A stretch of 64,000 bases of DNA. Source: Akkermansia muciniphila. Lineage in GTDB: Bacteria; Verrucomicrobiota; Verrucomicrobiia; Verrucomicrobiales; Akkermansiaceae. The translations under genes and the position numbers were made by a program. Of this stretch, positions 10,432 to 18,932 are shown one piece after another. The first letter of the stretch is position 1, and each line of letters opens with the position of its first letter. The notes beneath the pieces are model-generated. The model ran no database searches and was not told the DNA's origin. It saw only the letters and a list, made by a program, of their open reading frames with translations. Location of the stretch: NCBI RefSeq assembly GCF_018709685.1, contig NZ_JABDHQ010000002.1, positions 124,001 through 188,000 of the forward strand, written 5' to 3'.

Positions 10432-11376
10432 ATGGCCTACGCTCCCTCCACGATCATGCAGCCTTTCCGCTTTCATTCCATCTACCAGCCCCGCATCTGG
10501 GGCGGCCAGCACATGAGAACGTTGCTGGGCCGGGAATTGCCCGACCGGGAAACGGCCTACGGGGAAGCCTGGGAAATCAGCGACCGTCCGGAAGCCATGA
10601 GCGTGGTGCGGGAAGGAGAATGGGAGGGGACGCCCCTGCACCGGCTGTGGGAGGAACGGAGGGAGGAAATTTTCGGCCCCGGCTATGAACGTTTTCCGCG
10701 CTTTCCCCTGCTCTGCAAAATTCTGGATGCCCGTGAAAACCTTTCCGTCCAGGTTCATCCCCCGGAACGCACGGCAGCCGCCCTGAACGGAGAAGTTAAA
10801 AACGAAGTCTGGTACGTGCTGGACGCGGACCAGGACGCGCTGATTTACGGAGGGATGAAAGAAGACGCCACACCCGGAGACATCCGCCGCGCGGCGGAAA
10901 CGGGCCGGATGGAAGAACTGATACGCTCCACCCATTTGAAGGAAGGGGAACATCTTTACATTCCCGCGGGCCTGGTCCACGCCATCGGCGCCGGCCACCT
11001 CATTGCAGAAATCCAGCAGAATAGCGACACTACCTACCGCCTTTATGACTGGAACCGGACGGACGCTTCAGGAAAAGGGAGGGAACTGCACATGGATCAG
11101 GCTCTGGATTCCATCGCGGAATTCCGGAAACTCAGCCGTCAGCCCGGCTACCTGACTGAAATGCCGTACTTCACCATGGAGGAATACCGGTTGGACAGGG
11201 GAGAGCGTTTCACCCAGCCGGACGCTTTCCGCTTTGCCATTTTCACGGTTCTCCGCGGCTCCGTAGCATGGGATGGAAAAACGGCCCGGCAAGGGGAATT
11301 CATCCTTTCCCCGGCCGGCGCGGACGCCGTTACCGCCGCGGAGCCGGGGACCGTTTTGCTTTTAACAACGGTTTGA
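10432..11376 (+). CDS. manA: Mannose-6-phosphate isomerase, type I
   Basis: 314 residues (an alternative start at 10456 gives MQPFRFHSIYQPRIWGG, nearer the family N-terminus). It interconverts fructose-6-P and mannose-6-P, feeding GDP-mannose and hence the Gmd-Fcl route encoded 3 kb upstream. It is a zinc cupin: the first metal-binding pair is in LSVQVHP, the Glu in NEVWYVL, and the last His in PAGLVHAIG. The active-site region AEIQQNSDTTYRLYDWNR is the type I signature. Length matches the short Bacillus/Bacteroides-type enzymes rather than the roughly 390-residue E. coli form. An imperfect stem (11392-11404 with 11425-11438, ending in TTTTT) follows and may terminate it. Confidence 0.95.
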   Translation: MAYAPSTIMQPFRFHSIYQPRIWGGQHMRTLLGRELPDRETAYGEAWEISDRPEAMSVVREGEWEGTPLHRLWEERREEIFGPGYERFPRFPLLCKILDARENLSVQVHPPERTAAALNGEVKNEVWYVLDADQDALIYGGMKEDATPGDIRRAAETGRMEELIRSTHLKEGEHLYIPAGLVHAIGAGHLIAEIQQNSDTTYRLYDWNRTDASGKGRELHMDQALDSIAEFRKLSRQPGYLTEMPYFTMEEYRLDRGERFTQPDAFRFAIFTVLRGSVAWDGKTARQGEFILSPAGADAVTAAEPGTVLLLTTV

Positions 11377-11391
11377 ACAGGCCAATATGAC

Positions 11392-11438
11392 AAAAAGCGT
11401 GAAGAATTCAGCACAAAGCTAAAGCTTTCACACTTTTT
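11392..11438 (+). terminator. Weak stem-loop after manA
   Basis: AAAAAGCGTGAAG (11392-11404) pairs imperfectly with CTTTCACACTTTTT (11425-11438), with one G-T style mismatch and a bulge. It is A/T-bounded on both sides and could end manA. The rest of the gap to 11520 is unassigned. Confidence 0.35.
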
Positions 11439-11520
11439 CGTTGCAAAGAAGGAAAGTGAATCTTAGCTTGAACTAAACTTTCCCCGCACCAGCGCCGTAA
11501 ATTCCCAACCCGGACAGCCC

Positions 11521-12252
11521 ATGAGCAACATTTCCACCATCGCCACTTATCTTGGCCGCGTTTCCGGACAACTCCAGCCCATGCTGGAAAAAGTCCGGGG
11601 CATTGATCGCCGTACCTTCCTGATGGAAGCTGCCGCCCTGCTGGCCCTGACCAGCTGTTCGGAACCCTCCGGCAAGGCCGGGATGGCGCCCATGATCTCC
11701 TTCAAACCCTCCGGCGTTCCCCTGGTGAAACGCTCCCCGCGGCAACTGCTGGCGGAATGCAACGTGCACCCGATGTTCATGCCCAGCTCTTCACCGCTGC
11801 GCCGGCGCTCCTCCCGGATGAAGCCGCGCTTCATCACCATGCACAACACGGAAAATCCGTCCGCAGACGCCATGCAGCACGCCCGCGCCCTGAATAACGG
11901 CGCCCTGCACTGCAACTGGCACTACACGGTAGACCCGTACGTGGCCATGCAGCACATTCCCCTGAACGAAACGGGCCGCCATGCAGACCGCGGCGGCCCC
12001 GGGGACCTGTATTCCATTGGCATTGAAATGTGTGAAAAACGGGGCCAGAGCATCGTGAAAACCTTTGACCGCGCCGCCAAGCTGGCCGCCTATAACATGT
12101 ATGCCCACGATATTCCCCTGCGGAACGTCGTTCCTCACTATTACTGGACGGGCAAACGCTGCCCCCACCTGCTGCTGGACAACGGCAAGCCCGGCTTCAA
12201 ATGGTCCTGGTTCATCTCCCGCGTGGATTATTACTACCGCTGCATCAGCTGA
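11521..12252 (+). CDS. N-acetylmuramoyl-L-alanine amidase (Amidase_2 fold), probable Tat lipoprotein
   Basis: 243 residues. It cleaves the amide bond between MurNAc and L-Ala in peptidoglycan or muropeptides. Zinc ligands fit the AmpD/PGRP pattern: His in FITMHNTENPS, the region HCNWHYTVDP, and the Cys-Pro-His of KRCPHLLLDNG. The N-terminus is unusual: about 29 residues precede DRRTFLMEAAALLALTSCS, which combines a twin-arginine motif (RRTFLM), a short hydrophobic core and a lipobox (LTSC). That suggests Tat export and lipid attachment. The export call is inference; a normal start inside this segment would remove the RR. A hairpin at 12264-12286 (CCATCCC...GGGGATGG) follows the stop. Confidence 0.85.
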   Translation: MSNISTIATYLGRVSGQLQPMLEKVRGIDRRTFLMEAAALLALTSCSEPSGKAGMAPMISFKPSGVPLVKRSPRQLLAECNVHPMFMPSSSPLRRRSSRMKPRFITMHNTENPSADAMQHARALNNGALHCNWHYTVDPYVAMQHIPLNETGRHADRGGPGDLYSIGIEMCEKRGQSIVKTFDRAAKLAAYNMYAHDIPLRNVVPHYYWTGKRCPHLLLDNGKPGFKWSWFISRVDYYYRCIS

Positions 12253-12540
12253 ATACAGCTCCATACCATCCCTCCGCTCCGGGGATGGACACGGGTTGAA
12301 GGCTCCCTTCCTCAGGATGCCCTGCTTCTTTTCTCCGGCATGTGAACATAGGCCGGTGAAGTATTTCGCGCCACTGGCCTCCTTGCACTACCCCAGCCGG
12401 AAAGCCGCCCTGTTGCGGAGCTTGCGTAAAATCATCAAATCCGCAGCATGCCCTGCCGGAAATCTTTTTACAAGAACGGCGGGTCCTGCCCGGCAGCCTC
12501 ACTGACGGGGGAATGAACCGCATGTCCTGGGCCATGCAAA
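12253..12540. other. Intergenic stretch without recognised genes
   Basis: Between the amidase stop and the paired terminators. I see no open frame with family resemblance and no tRNA-like cloverleaf. It includes the small CCATCCC/GGGGATGG hairpin at 12264-12286. Its composition is like the surrounding genome. Confidence 0.4.
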
Positions 12541-12543
12541 AAA

Positions 12544-12580
12544 AACCGGGTCTGCCTATGAGCAAACCCGGTTCTTTTTA
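12544..12580 (+). terminator. Intrinsic terminator, plus strand
   Basis: AACCGGGT (12544-12551) and ACCCGGTT (12566-12573) form an 8-bp stem followed by CTTTTTA, ending plus-strand transcription from the amidase side before the convergent gadB terminator. Confidence 0.75.
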
Positions 12581-12598
12581 CAAAAAGGTGAAGGGAGC

Positions 12599-12653
12599 AA
12601 AAAGAACTCCGCAGCTGCCAGGTCCACGCACAAACCTTGGCAACTGCGGAGCT
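12599..12653 (-). terminator. Intrinsic terminator of gadB, minus strand
   Basis: Arms ACTCCGCAGCTGCCAGG (12606-12622) and CCTTGGCAACTGCGGAGCT (12635-12653) pair over about 16 bp with one mismatch. On the minus strand the stem is followed by TTCTTTTTGC (complement of 12597-12605). It is placed just downstream of the gadB stop. Confidence 0.85.
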
Positions 12654-12704
12654 GCGCTTACACACACTTATTCATCCAACAAAAATCACTCAGCGGAGCT
12701 TCCA

Positions 12705-14105
12705 TCAGGAGTGGTGGAAAGCCGTGCCTTCTTCCGCCGTCATCGGGGAAGTGACCGGGTGCTTCTCGAAGAAGTCGATCATGCGCTTGAAGTCTTCCAG
12801 GAACAGGTCTGCGAGGTCCTTGGTGAAGCCCTGGCGGACCATGACGCGCATCACCACGGTATCCTGGCAATTTGCCGGGAGGGTGAAGGCGGGCACCTGC
12901 CAGCCGCGGGTTCTCAGCTTGTCCGAGAGGTCGAAGAGGGTATAGTTCGTCTTGGCTCCGTCCTTGATGAAGAAGCAGACGGCGGGAATGCCCTTTTCCG
13001 GATCGCCCGTGCAAATGAATTCATACGGCCCCAGCTTGGAAACTTCATCTGAAATGTACTTGGCCACTTCATAGGCCTGGGTATGGATGTTGGTATACCC
13101 TTCCTTGCCCAAACGGATGAAGTCATAGTACTGGCAGATGATCTGCCCGGCCGGCCGTGAGAAGTTAATGGCGAAGTTGGGGATTTCACCGCCAAGATAG
13201 TTGACGTTGAAGATCAACCCTTCAGGCAGGTCGGCGATGTCCCTCCATACCACCCAGCCCACTCCGAGCGGAGCAAGACCGTATTTGTGGCCGGAAGCGC
13301 TGATGGACTTGACGCGGGGAATACGGAAGTCAAAGACAATGTCCGGGGCGCAGAACGGAGCCAGGAAACCGCCGCTGGCGCCGTCCACGTGGATGTCCAC
13401 GCTGATGCCGGTCCTGTCTTCGTAATCGTCCAGGGCCTTGGCAATTTCCGCAGGCAGTTCATAAGCGCCCGTGTAGGTCACGCCGAAAGTGGGAACCACC
13501 ACGATGGTGTTTTCATCAACCTGCTGCAGCATGTTTTCCACATCCATTTTCCACTGTCCGGGAGCCATGGGGATTTCACGCATTTCAATGTCCCAGTAAC
13601 GGCAGAACTTGTGCCAGCAGATCTGGACGGGGCCGCATACCAGGTTGGGCTTGTCAATGGGTTTGCCGGCGGCCTTCTGGCGGGCTCTCCAGCGCCAAAG
13701 GGCAGCCATGCCGCCAAGCATGCACGCTTCACTGGAACCGATGGTGGAACAACCGATGGGCTTTTCATCCTGGCTGGCGTTCCAAAGATTGGCAATGATC
13801 GCAGCGCAGCGCATTTCAATGGCGGCTGTCTGGGGGTATTCATCCTTGTCGATCATATTTTTATTTATGCTGATATTCATCAGCATCCGGACCTGCTTTT
13901 CATCCCATGTCTGGCAGAAGGTTGCGAGGTTCTGGCGGGCGTTGCCGTCCAGCATTAATTCATCGGACACCAGCTGGAAGGCGTCTTCTGCGCGCATGGC
14001 GTAATCCGGGAACTGGTCCTTGGGCAGGAGGTTGTCTGCTTCCGGAGAGCCGAAAATGGAATTTTCCGACCGGGCTGTATCGGGTTTTTGATTTGGATCA
14101 AACAT
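12705..14105 (-). CDS. gadB: Glutamate decarboxylase
   Basis: 466 residues from the Met at 14105, the same length as E. coli GadB; an in-frame extension to 14159 adds unrelated sequence. This PLP enzyme converts glutamate to GABA and CO2, consuming a cytoplasmic proton (acid resistance). Near-identical blocks to the E. coli enzyme are visible: [56 protein letters not shown] and the PLP lysine in [15 protein letters not shown] (about residue 276). It ends AFHHS; the penultimate His matches the C-terminal His of E. coli GadB that closes the site at neutral pH. No gadC antiporter is adjacent, so the exchanger must be elsewhere. Confidence 0.97.
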   Translation of the reverse strand: MFDPNQKPDTARSENSIFGSPEADNLLPKDQFPDYAMRAEDAFQLVSDELMLDGNARQNLATFCQTWDEKQVRMLMNISINKNMIDKDEYPQTAAIEMRCAAIIANLWNASQDEKPIGCSTIGSSEACMLGGMAALWRWRARQKAAGKPIDKPNLVCGPVQICWHKFCRYWDIEMREIPMAPGQWKMDVENMLQQVDENTIVVVPTFGVTYTGAYELPAEIAKALDDYEDRTGISVDIHVDGASGGFLAPFCAPDIVFDFRIPRVKSISASGHKYGLAPLGVGWVVWRDIADLPEGLIFNVNYLGGEIPNFAINFSRPAGQIICQYYDFIRLGKEGYTNIHTQAYEVAKYISDEVSKLGPYEFICTGDPEKGIPAVCFFIKDGAKTNYTLFDLSDKLRTRGWQVPAFTLPANCQDTVVMRVMVRQGFTKDLADLFLEDFKRMIDFFEKHPVTSPMTAEEGTAFHHS

Positions 14106-14578
14106 GACGGTATCTATTGTTTCATCGTTTCCGGGCCAGCCGTGAAAGACCGCCCGCATAAAGGATAGAAGCTTTCACGGACAAAAGTGTTCATATTTCT
14201 ATTGTCATTCGCTCCGGCATAACTTTTCTACAAAAATACAGGAACAAGCTTTATTTTATTATCCATGTATTACTCAAAATCATTAAATTACAGAATTTGT
14301 TATATTTACTGACCTACACTCATAAAAGACCCTATGTATGACACAGGCCATATTTTCACAGATGAGGAAGCCGGACATTTTCAGATTCAACGGCGAAGCG
14401 AAATTATATGTTAGAAGAGCCTTCCCATACACCGTGACATTCGTTGAGAAAAAACGTTCTCCGGAGACTCTCATAGTTTCCAGGCAACAGTGCCGGCGCG
14501 CGCACAAGCCCCCACCCGGGCGCCCAGGCAAAAGACGGCTCAGGTCTGGTACCTAACAAAGAACCTTACCGCATATTA
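14106..14578. other. AT-rich divergent intergenic region between gadB and the autotransporter
   Basis: About 470 bases, noticeably more AT-rich than its neighbours at 14200-14340. It must carry the promoters of both divergent genes, but no single sigma70 pair stands out to me. Short frames here (for example 14338-14556 plus) have no recognisable features. It may hold a long 5' leader for the autotransporter mRNA and regulatory sites for acid induction of gadB; neither is demonstrated. Confidence 0.4.
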
Positions 14579-17500
14579 ATGAAACCAACATTTGCAGTAT
14601 CCGCCATCCTTCTCCTGATGACAGCTTCCCTGGTGCAGACGGGAGCAGCCCAGCAGGCTGAAGACCTCTATCAGGGCACCGTTGACACGCGCCAGGAGAC
14701 CCAGGACAGCATCACCTACACCTTGAAGGAGGACCTGAGCTTTTCCGGATTCCGTACGGAAGACACCGTTTACGCAGGGAGCGTCTTCTTCAACCAGCTG
14801 GCGGACCACACCCGTCCCGCCAGCGAGTCCGTCATGACCTTTACCGGCACGGGAATGTCCATGAGCTTTGACGACTGTTCCTCCCTTCACAGCAACCGAT
14901 GGGTCAATGACAACGAAGGCGGAGGCGCCATCCGCGGGGAAACGCTCACCTTCACGGACATGGGCGACCTTTCCTTCAACAATTGCAAGTCCATCGTGAA
15001 TGCAGATACGAACGCGGGGGGAGCCGTGAACGCAAGGGGAGACATCACTTTCTCCCACATGGGCAACATCTCCTTCACCAACAACATGCTGGGTGACGAC
15101 AGCCAGCAGGGGCAGGCCCTGGGGGGAGCCCTGTTTACGTGGGGAAAGATCGACTTTGAAAATACCAAGTCCATCCTGTTCAGCGGGAACTCCACCGGAC
15201 ACTCGCCCACGAGCGCCCACTCCAACATCGGGGGCGCCATTTACGCTGGCGCGCACGACTCCACCTCTACGGCAAGCAAGGCCTACATCCCCGCCGGAGA
15301 ATACGCGCTGACGTTCCAGAACGTCAACGGCAGCATGACCTTTGAAAACAATTCCGCATGGATGGCCGGAGCCATTTACGCCTATGCAGGCGCCGTGGAC
15401 GGTTATGATAATACCGGAGGCGGCATGAAGATAAACGGCGTTACCGGAGACGTGGTTTTCAAAAACAACCGGGCTGATGCCGGTGAACTGGCCTCCGAAT
15501 GGAACGGCAATTTCGGCGCCGTTTATAGCGGCCAGGACCTGGACATCTCCAACGTCGGAGGGGACCTGCGCTTTGAAGGCAACCATGCCAGCAACAGCGC
15601 CGGGGCATTCGGCGTCAGCGGAAGCTTCAACCTCAATAACGTCGCCTCCATCACCTTCATCAACAACCACGCGGACAATACGTATGCCGTGGGCTGGATC
15701 AGCAAGGACTGGAATGTCACCAATACGGGAGACATCACCATTTCAGGAAACAGCTCCAACAAGCAAATGGGCGGCGTGGCCGTCTTCGGCAATACCACAT
15801 TCAGCAATAACGGGAACATCACCGTGGAAGGCAACTCCACCAAAGGTTCCAACGGGGCCCTGCGGTTTTACGGGACGTTCAGCGTTACGGATGCCGGGAA
15901 CATTTCCCTTTCCGGAAACAGCGCGGACCAGTACAACGGCGCCATTGAGGTGACCGGAGATACCTCGTTCACCCGGACCGGAAACATCTCCATGGACAAT
16001 AATACGGCGGGCTGGCACTACGGCGTGGGACAGTTTCACGGGAACCTGTCCTTTGCCAATACGGGGAACATTTCCATTTCCAACAACAAATCCACGGATT
16101 ACGGATTTGGGGCCCTGCTGGTAGATGGCAAAACATCCTTCGTCAATACAGGGAAGGTCACCATTTCCGGCAACTCCGCCAAATGGAACGTTGGCGCCCT
16201 TCAGGGAGCCAACGGGGTGGAATTCATCAATAACCGCGGTGGCGTGCTCATTGAGAACAACTCCGTGGACGGCACTGCCGGAGCCATGCTTCTTTATTAT
16301 AAGGACGCCGTTTTCTCCGCGGACCAGGGAGACATCATCGTGAAAGGCAACACGGAAAAACGCGGAGGGGAGAATCCCATCCTGAACTCCCTTGTGTTTG
16401 GCACCAACGGAAGCGTTTCCATGGATAGCGTGGCGCTCCGCGCGCAGGAAGGAAGAACGGTCACTTTCTATGACCCTTTCCGCAACGCAGGCGACGGAGC
16501 GGAGCATGACAACATCGTCTTTGACTTTAACAAGTCCGAGGGCGTGGACACCACCCCGTATAACGGCGCCGCTCCGGAATTCAAGGGCACCATCCGCTTC
16601 TCCGGGTCGGAGGCGAACAGGCTGATCACCCAGGCAGCAGGAGAATCGGAATCCGACTGGCAGAACCGGCTGGCGGAATCCAAGTACTTCAACGTCAGCG
16701 GCAAGACCACCTTGCATGACGGCACGCTGATCCTGGAAGACGGAGTTACCTACGGCAACAAGGACCTTGCCAAAAACTCCTCCTTCACCGTGAAGAAGGG
16801 CATTCTGGAAATCACGGGGAACAGCTCCGTAAACAGCAAGGACATCACCATTGAATCCGGAGTGACCTTGAGGACCGGAAGAGGAGCCGCCTTCCGCGGG
16901 GATACGATCGACATCAGCAAGGGCGCTATCTTTGACTTCCGCCCCTTCATGGACGATTACAGCTCCGGCCTCACCATTGAGCAGGCAAACAGCCACACGA
17001 TGGGAGGAACGATGGGGGTGGCTGACTCCCTGGAAGACTACGCCCACAAGCGGTGGGCGCAGAAACAGCGCTTCCTGGCCATGTCCATAGAAGATGCTGC
17101 CATTCCCGGCACCTCCGGCGACTTTGACGGCATTTATTCAAGCGCCACCGGCACCGATACCGTCAACTCCCCCTATACCTACGAAGGGTACTGGACGAAG
17201 GAATGGGAAGACCAGGACAATGACGGGATCAACGACCATCTGTATGCCGTCTGGAACCCCACAGACGACATTGAAGAAATACTTCCGGAACTGGCCGGGT
17301 CGGACATCGGCAACTCCATGTGGAGCTCCGCTTCCAACATGAAGTCCGTTTCCAATGCCGCGCTGGGGCAGGTAGGCATCACCCGCTTCCTGATGGGCCC
17401 GAAGAACAACTTCTGGATCAAGGGCATGGGAGACTTCACCTACCATGCAACCCGGGACGGCATTGACGGCTATGATTACAATGGAGGCGGCTATGCCGTG

Positions 17501-18232
17501 GGTGCGGACCGCAGGTTCACCCCGAACACCATTCTGGGCGCCGCCTTCGGCAACCTGTACGGCACCAACAAGAGCCGGACCTGGGCCAGCGAAGTGGACC
17601 AGACCTCCTACGTTGCCCTGCTGTACGGGGCATGGAGGAAGCAGATGGCGCCCAAGGACATGCTGACCATCAGCGGAACCGCCGGCTTCGGCTGGACGAC
17701 CAACAAGCTGGACTCCTATTATGACGGAGGGGCCTCCCACGGCAAATGGCAGAACAGGATGGGCTTCGCCACCCTTCAGGCCACGTGGGACCACAGCCTG
17801 AACAAGGGCTGGACGCTCTCCCCCTTCCTGGGAATCGAGTACACGCAGGTGAACCAGAATTCCTTCACGGAAACGGGATACGACGCCCGGCACTTTGACC
17901 GCGGAAACCTGAAGAACCTGAGCCTGCCGGTGGGCGTGGGCGTCAGCAAGGCGCTGCAATTCAGCAACGGCGTGCTGTGGGTGAACAGCTTGTCCGTGAG
18001 TTACGTTCCGGACGTGATGCGAGACAATCCGGAAACCCGGGCCACCCGCCTGCTGAACGATTACAGCTGGACCGCGAGGGGCTCCCGCCCGGACCGGAAC
18101 GCCGTGCGCCTCAACTATAACAGCACCGTGGTCATCAACCCCAAATGGACGGCCTACGCAGGCTATGAATTCGAAGGTAGAAGCCAGTCAACCTACCACC
18201 GGGTCAACGCCGGTGTAAGCTACGCCTTCTAA
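14579..18232 (+). CDS. Autotransporter with chlamydial Pmp-type repeats
   Basis: 1217 residues. Signal peptide at 1-24 (hydrophobic AVSAILLLMTASLVQTGAA). Residues about 75-600 are a repetitive beta-helix passenger: units of about 27-35 residues alternate a GGAI/GGAV/GGAL or GAx turn with FxxN motifs (SFNNCK, SFTNNM, LFSGNS, TFENNS, TFINNH), the signature of Chlamydia polymorphic membrane proteins. Later units drift to GNITISGNS/GNISMDNN forms. A non-repeat linker spans about 600-930. The last 285 residues (NNFWIKGMGDFTYHATRDG to VNAGVSYAF) form an autotransporter beta-barrel ending in Phe. It is predicted to be surface-exposed and possibly adhesive. No regulator is adjacent; a terminator follows. 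Confidence 0.88.
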   Translation: MKPTFAVSAILLLMTASLVQTGAAQQAEDLYQGTVDTRQETQDSITYTLKEDLSFSGFRTEDTVYAGSVFFNQLADHTRPASESVMTFTGTGMSMSFDDCSSLHSNRWVNDNEGGGAIRGETLTFTDMGDLSFNNCKSIVNADTNAGGAVNARGDITFSHMGNISFTNNMLGDDSQQGQALGGALFTWGKIDFENTKSILFSGNSTGHSPTSAHSNIGGAIYAGAHDSTSTASKAYIPAGEYALTFQNVNGSMTFENNSAWMAGAIYAYAGAVDGYDNTGGGMKINGVTGDVVFKNNRADAGELASEWNGNFGAVYSGQDLDISNVGGDLRFEGNHASNSAGAFGVSGSFNLNNVASITFINNHADNTYAVGWISKDWNVTNTGDITISGNSSNKQMGGVAVFGNTTFSNNGNITVEGNSTKGSNGALRFYGTFSVTDAGNISLSGNSADQYNGAIEVTGDTSFTRTGNISMDNNTAGWHYGVGQFHGNLSFANTGNISISNNKSTDYGFGALLVDGKTSFVNTGKVTISGNSAKWNVGALQGANGVEFINNRGGVLIENNSVDGTAGAMLLYYKDAVFSADQGDIIVKGNTEKRGGENPILNSLVFGTNGSVSMDSVALRAQEGRTVTFYDPFRNAGDGAEHDNIVFDFNKSEGVDTTPYNGAAPEFKGTIRFSGSEANRLITQAAGESESDWQNRLAESKYFNVSGKTTLHDGTLILEDGVTYGNKDLAKNSSFTVKKGILEITGNSSVNSKDITIESGVTLRTGRGAAFRGDTIDISKGAIFDFRPFMDDYSSGLTIEQANSHTMGGTMGVADSLEDYAHKRWAQKQRFLAMSIEDAAIPGTSGDFDGIYSSATGTDTVNSPYTYEGYWTKEWEDQDNDGINDHLYAVWNPTDDIEEILPELAGSDIGNSMWSSASNMKSVSNAALGQVGITRFLMGPKNNFWIKGMGDFTYHATRDGIDGYDYNGGGYAVGADRRFTPNTILGAAFGNLYGTNKSRTWASEVDQTSYVALLYGAWRKQMAPKDMLTISGTAGFGWTTNKLDSYYDGGASHGKWQNRMGFATLQATWDHSLNKGWTLSPFLGIEYTQVNQNSFTETGYDARHFDRGNLKNLSLPVGVGVSKALQFSNGVLWVNSLSVSYVPDVMRDNPETRATRLLNDYSWTARGSRPDRNAVRLNYNSTVVINPKWTAYAGYEFEGRSQSTYHRVNAGVSYAF

Positions 18233-18290
18233 GTCGCGCCAGGCGGCAGCGGGACGGTTCCGTCCTGCTGCCCCGCGCCCCAACCCAGTC

Positions 18291-18330
18291 AACGGGCTGC
18301 ACTCCTCCGGGATTGCAGCCCGTTCGATTT
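18291..18330 (+). terminator. Intrinsic terminator of the autotransporter gene
   Basis: AACGGGCTGCA (18291-18301) and TGCAGCCCGTT (18314-18324) pair perfectly over 11 bp and are followed by CGATTTTTC. A second hairpin just upstream (18244-18272, GGCAGC...GCTGCC) lies right after the stop codon. Confidence 0.88.
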
Positions 18331-18376
18331 TTCATGAAAGGGCACGCCAGAAAAACATGGAAGCCATACGCCGGAA

Positions 18377-18928
18377 TCATCTGTCCGGCGCTTCACTCAT
18401 GTAAAGCACATGGGGATATAAGATAGAATCCGGCATCACTTCGGGATGATTGAATTCCCCGGCTTTATTCATTCCGGCACGCTTCATCACAGCCTCCGAG
18501 GGGAGGTTCACGCAGGCGGTGAAAGAGTACACGCGGTCAAAGCCCAGACGGGAAAAGCCATGTTCCAGGCATGCACGAGCCCCTTCCGTGGCGTAGCCAT
18601 GGCCCCAGGCCTCCGGGACGAGCCGCCAGCCTATTTCCACACAGGGCGTGAATTCCGCGGCAAAATCCGCCCAGTGGAATCCCATCAATCCGATCAGGGC
18701 GCCAGAGGCTTTAAGCTCCACGGCATACAGCCCATACCCTTTTTCATCCAGTTCCGCACGCATGCGGTCCCACATGGAGCGGGATTGCTCCTTCGTCATC
18801 ACGGCCGGGAAGAAGCGCATCACCTGCGGATTGGCATTCATGGCGGCAAAAAAGGGCCAGTCCCTTTCTTCCCATGCCCTGAATGCCAGGCGCTCCGATT
18901 CAGGCAGCAGCATCTTTCCTTCCGGCAT
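18377..18928 (-). CDS. GNAT N-acetyltransferase, RimJ/RimL-like
   Basis: 183 residues, an acetyl-CoA-dependent N-acetyltransferase. The start ESERLAFRAWEERDWPFFAAMN is typical of the Acetyltransf_3 (RimJ/RimL) group. The acetyl-CoA loop lies in EIGWRLVPEAWGHGYATEGARA, and VNLPSEAVMKRAGM is the C-terminal family motif. The substrate cannot be told; these proteins modify ribosomal protein N-termini or small amines. It starts 4 bases after the dnaE stop, so it is almost certainly the last gene of the pyrD-dnaE-GNAT transcript. Confidence 0.88.
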   Translation of the reverse strand: MPEGKMLLPESERLAFRAWEERDWPFFAAMNANPQVMRFFPAVMTKEQSRSMWDRMRAELDEKGYGLYAVELKASGALIGLMGFHWADFAAEFTPCVEIGWRLVPEAWGHGYATEGARACLEHGFSRLGFDRVYSFTACVNLPSEAVMKRAGMNKAGEFNHPEVMPDSILYPHVLYMSEAPDR

Positions 18929-18932
18929 GGCG

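Noticed and set aside
14338-14556. 72-codon plus-strand frame before the autotransporter
   Set aside because: No signal peptide, Arg/Pro-rich end, no supporting promoter or homologue pattern.
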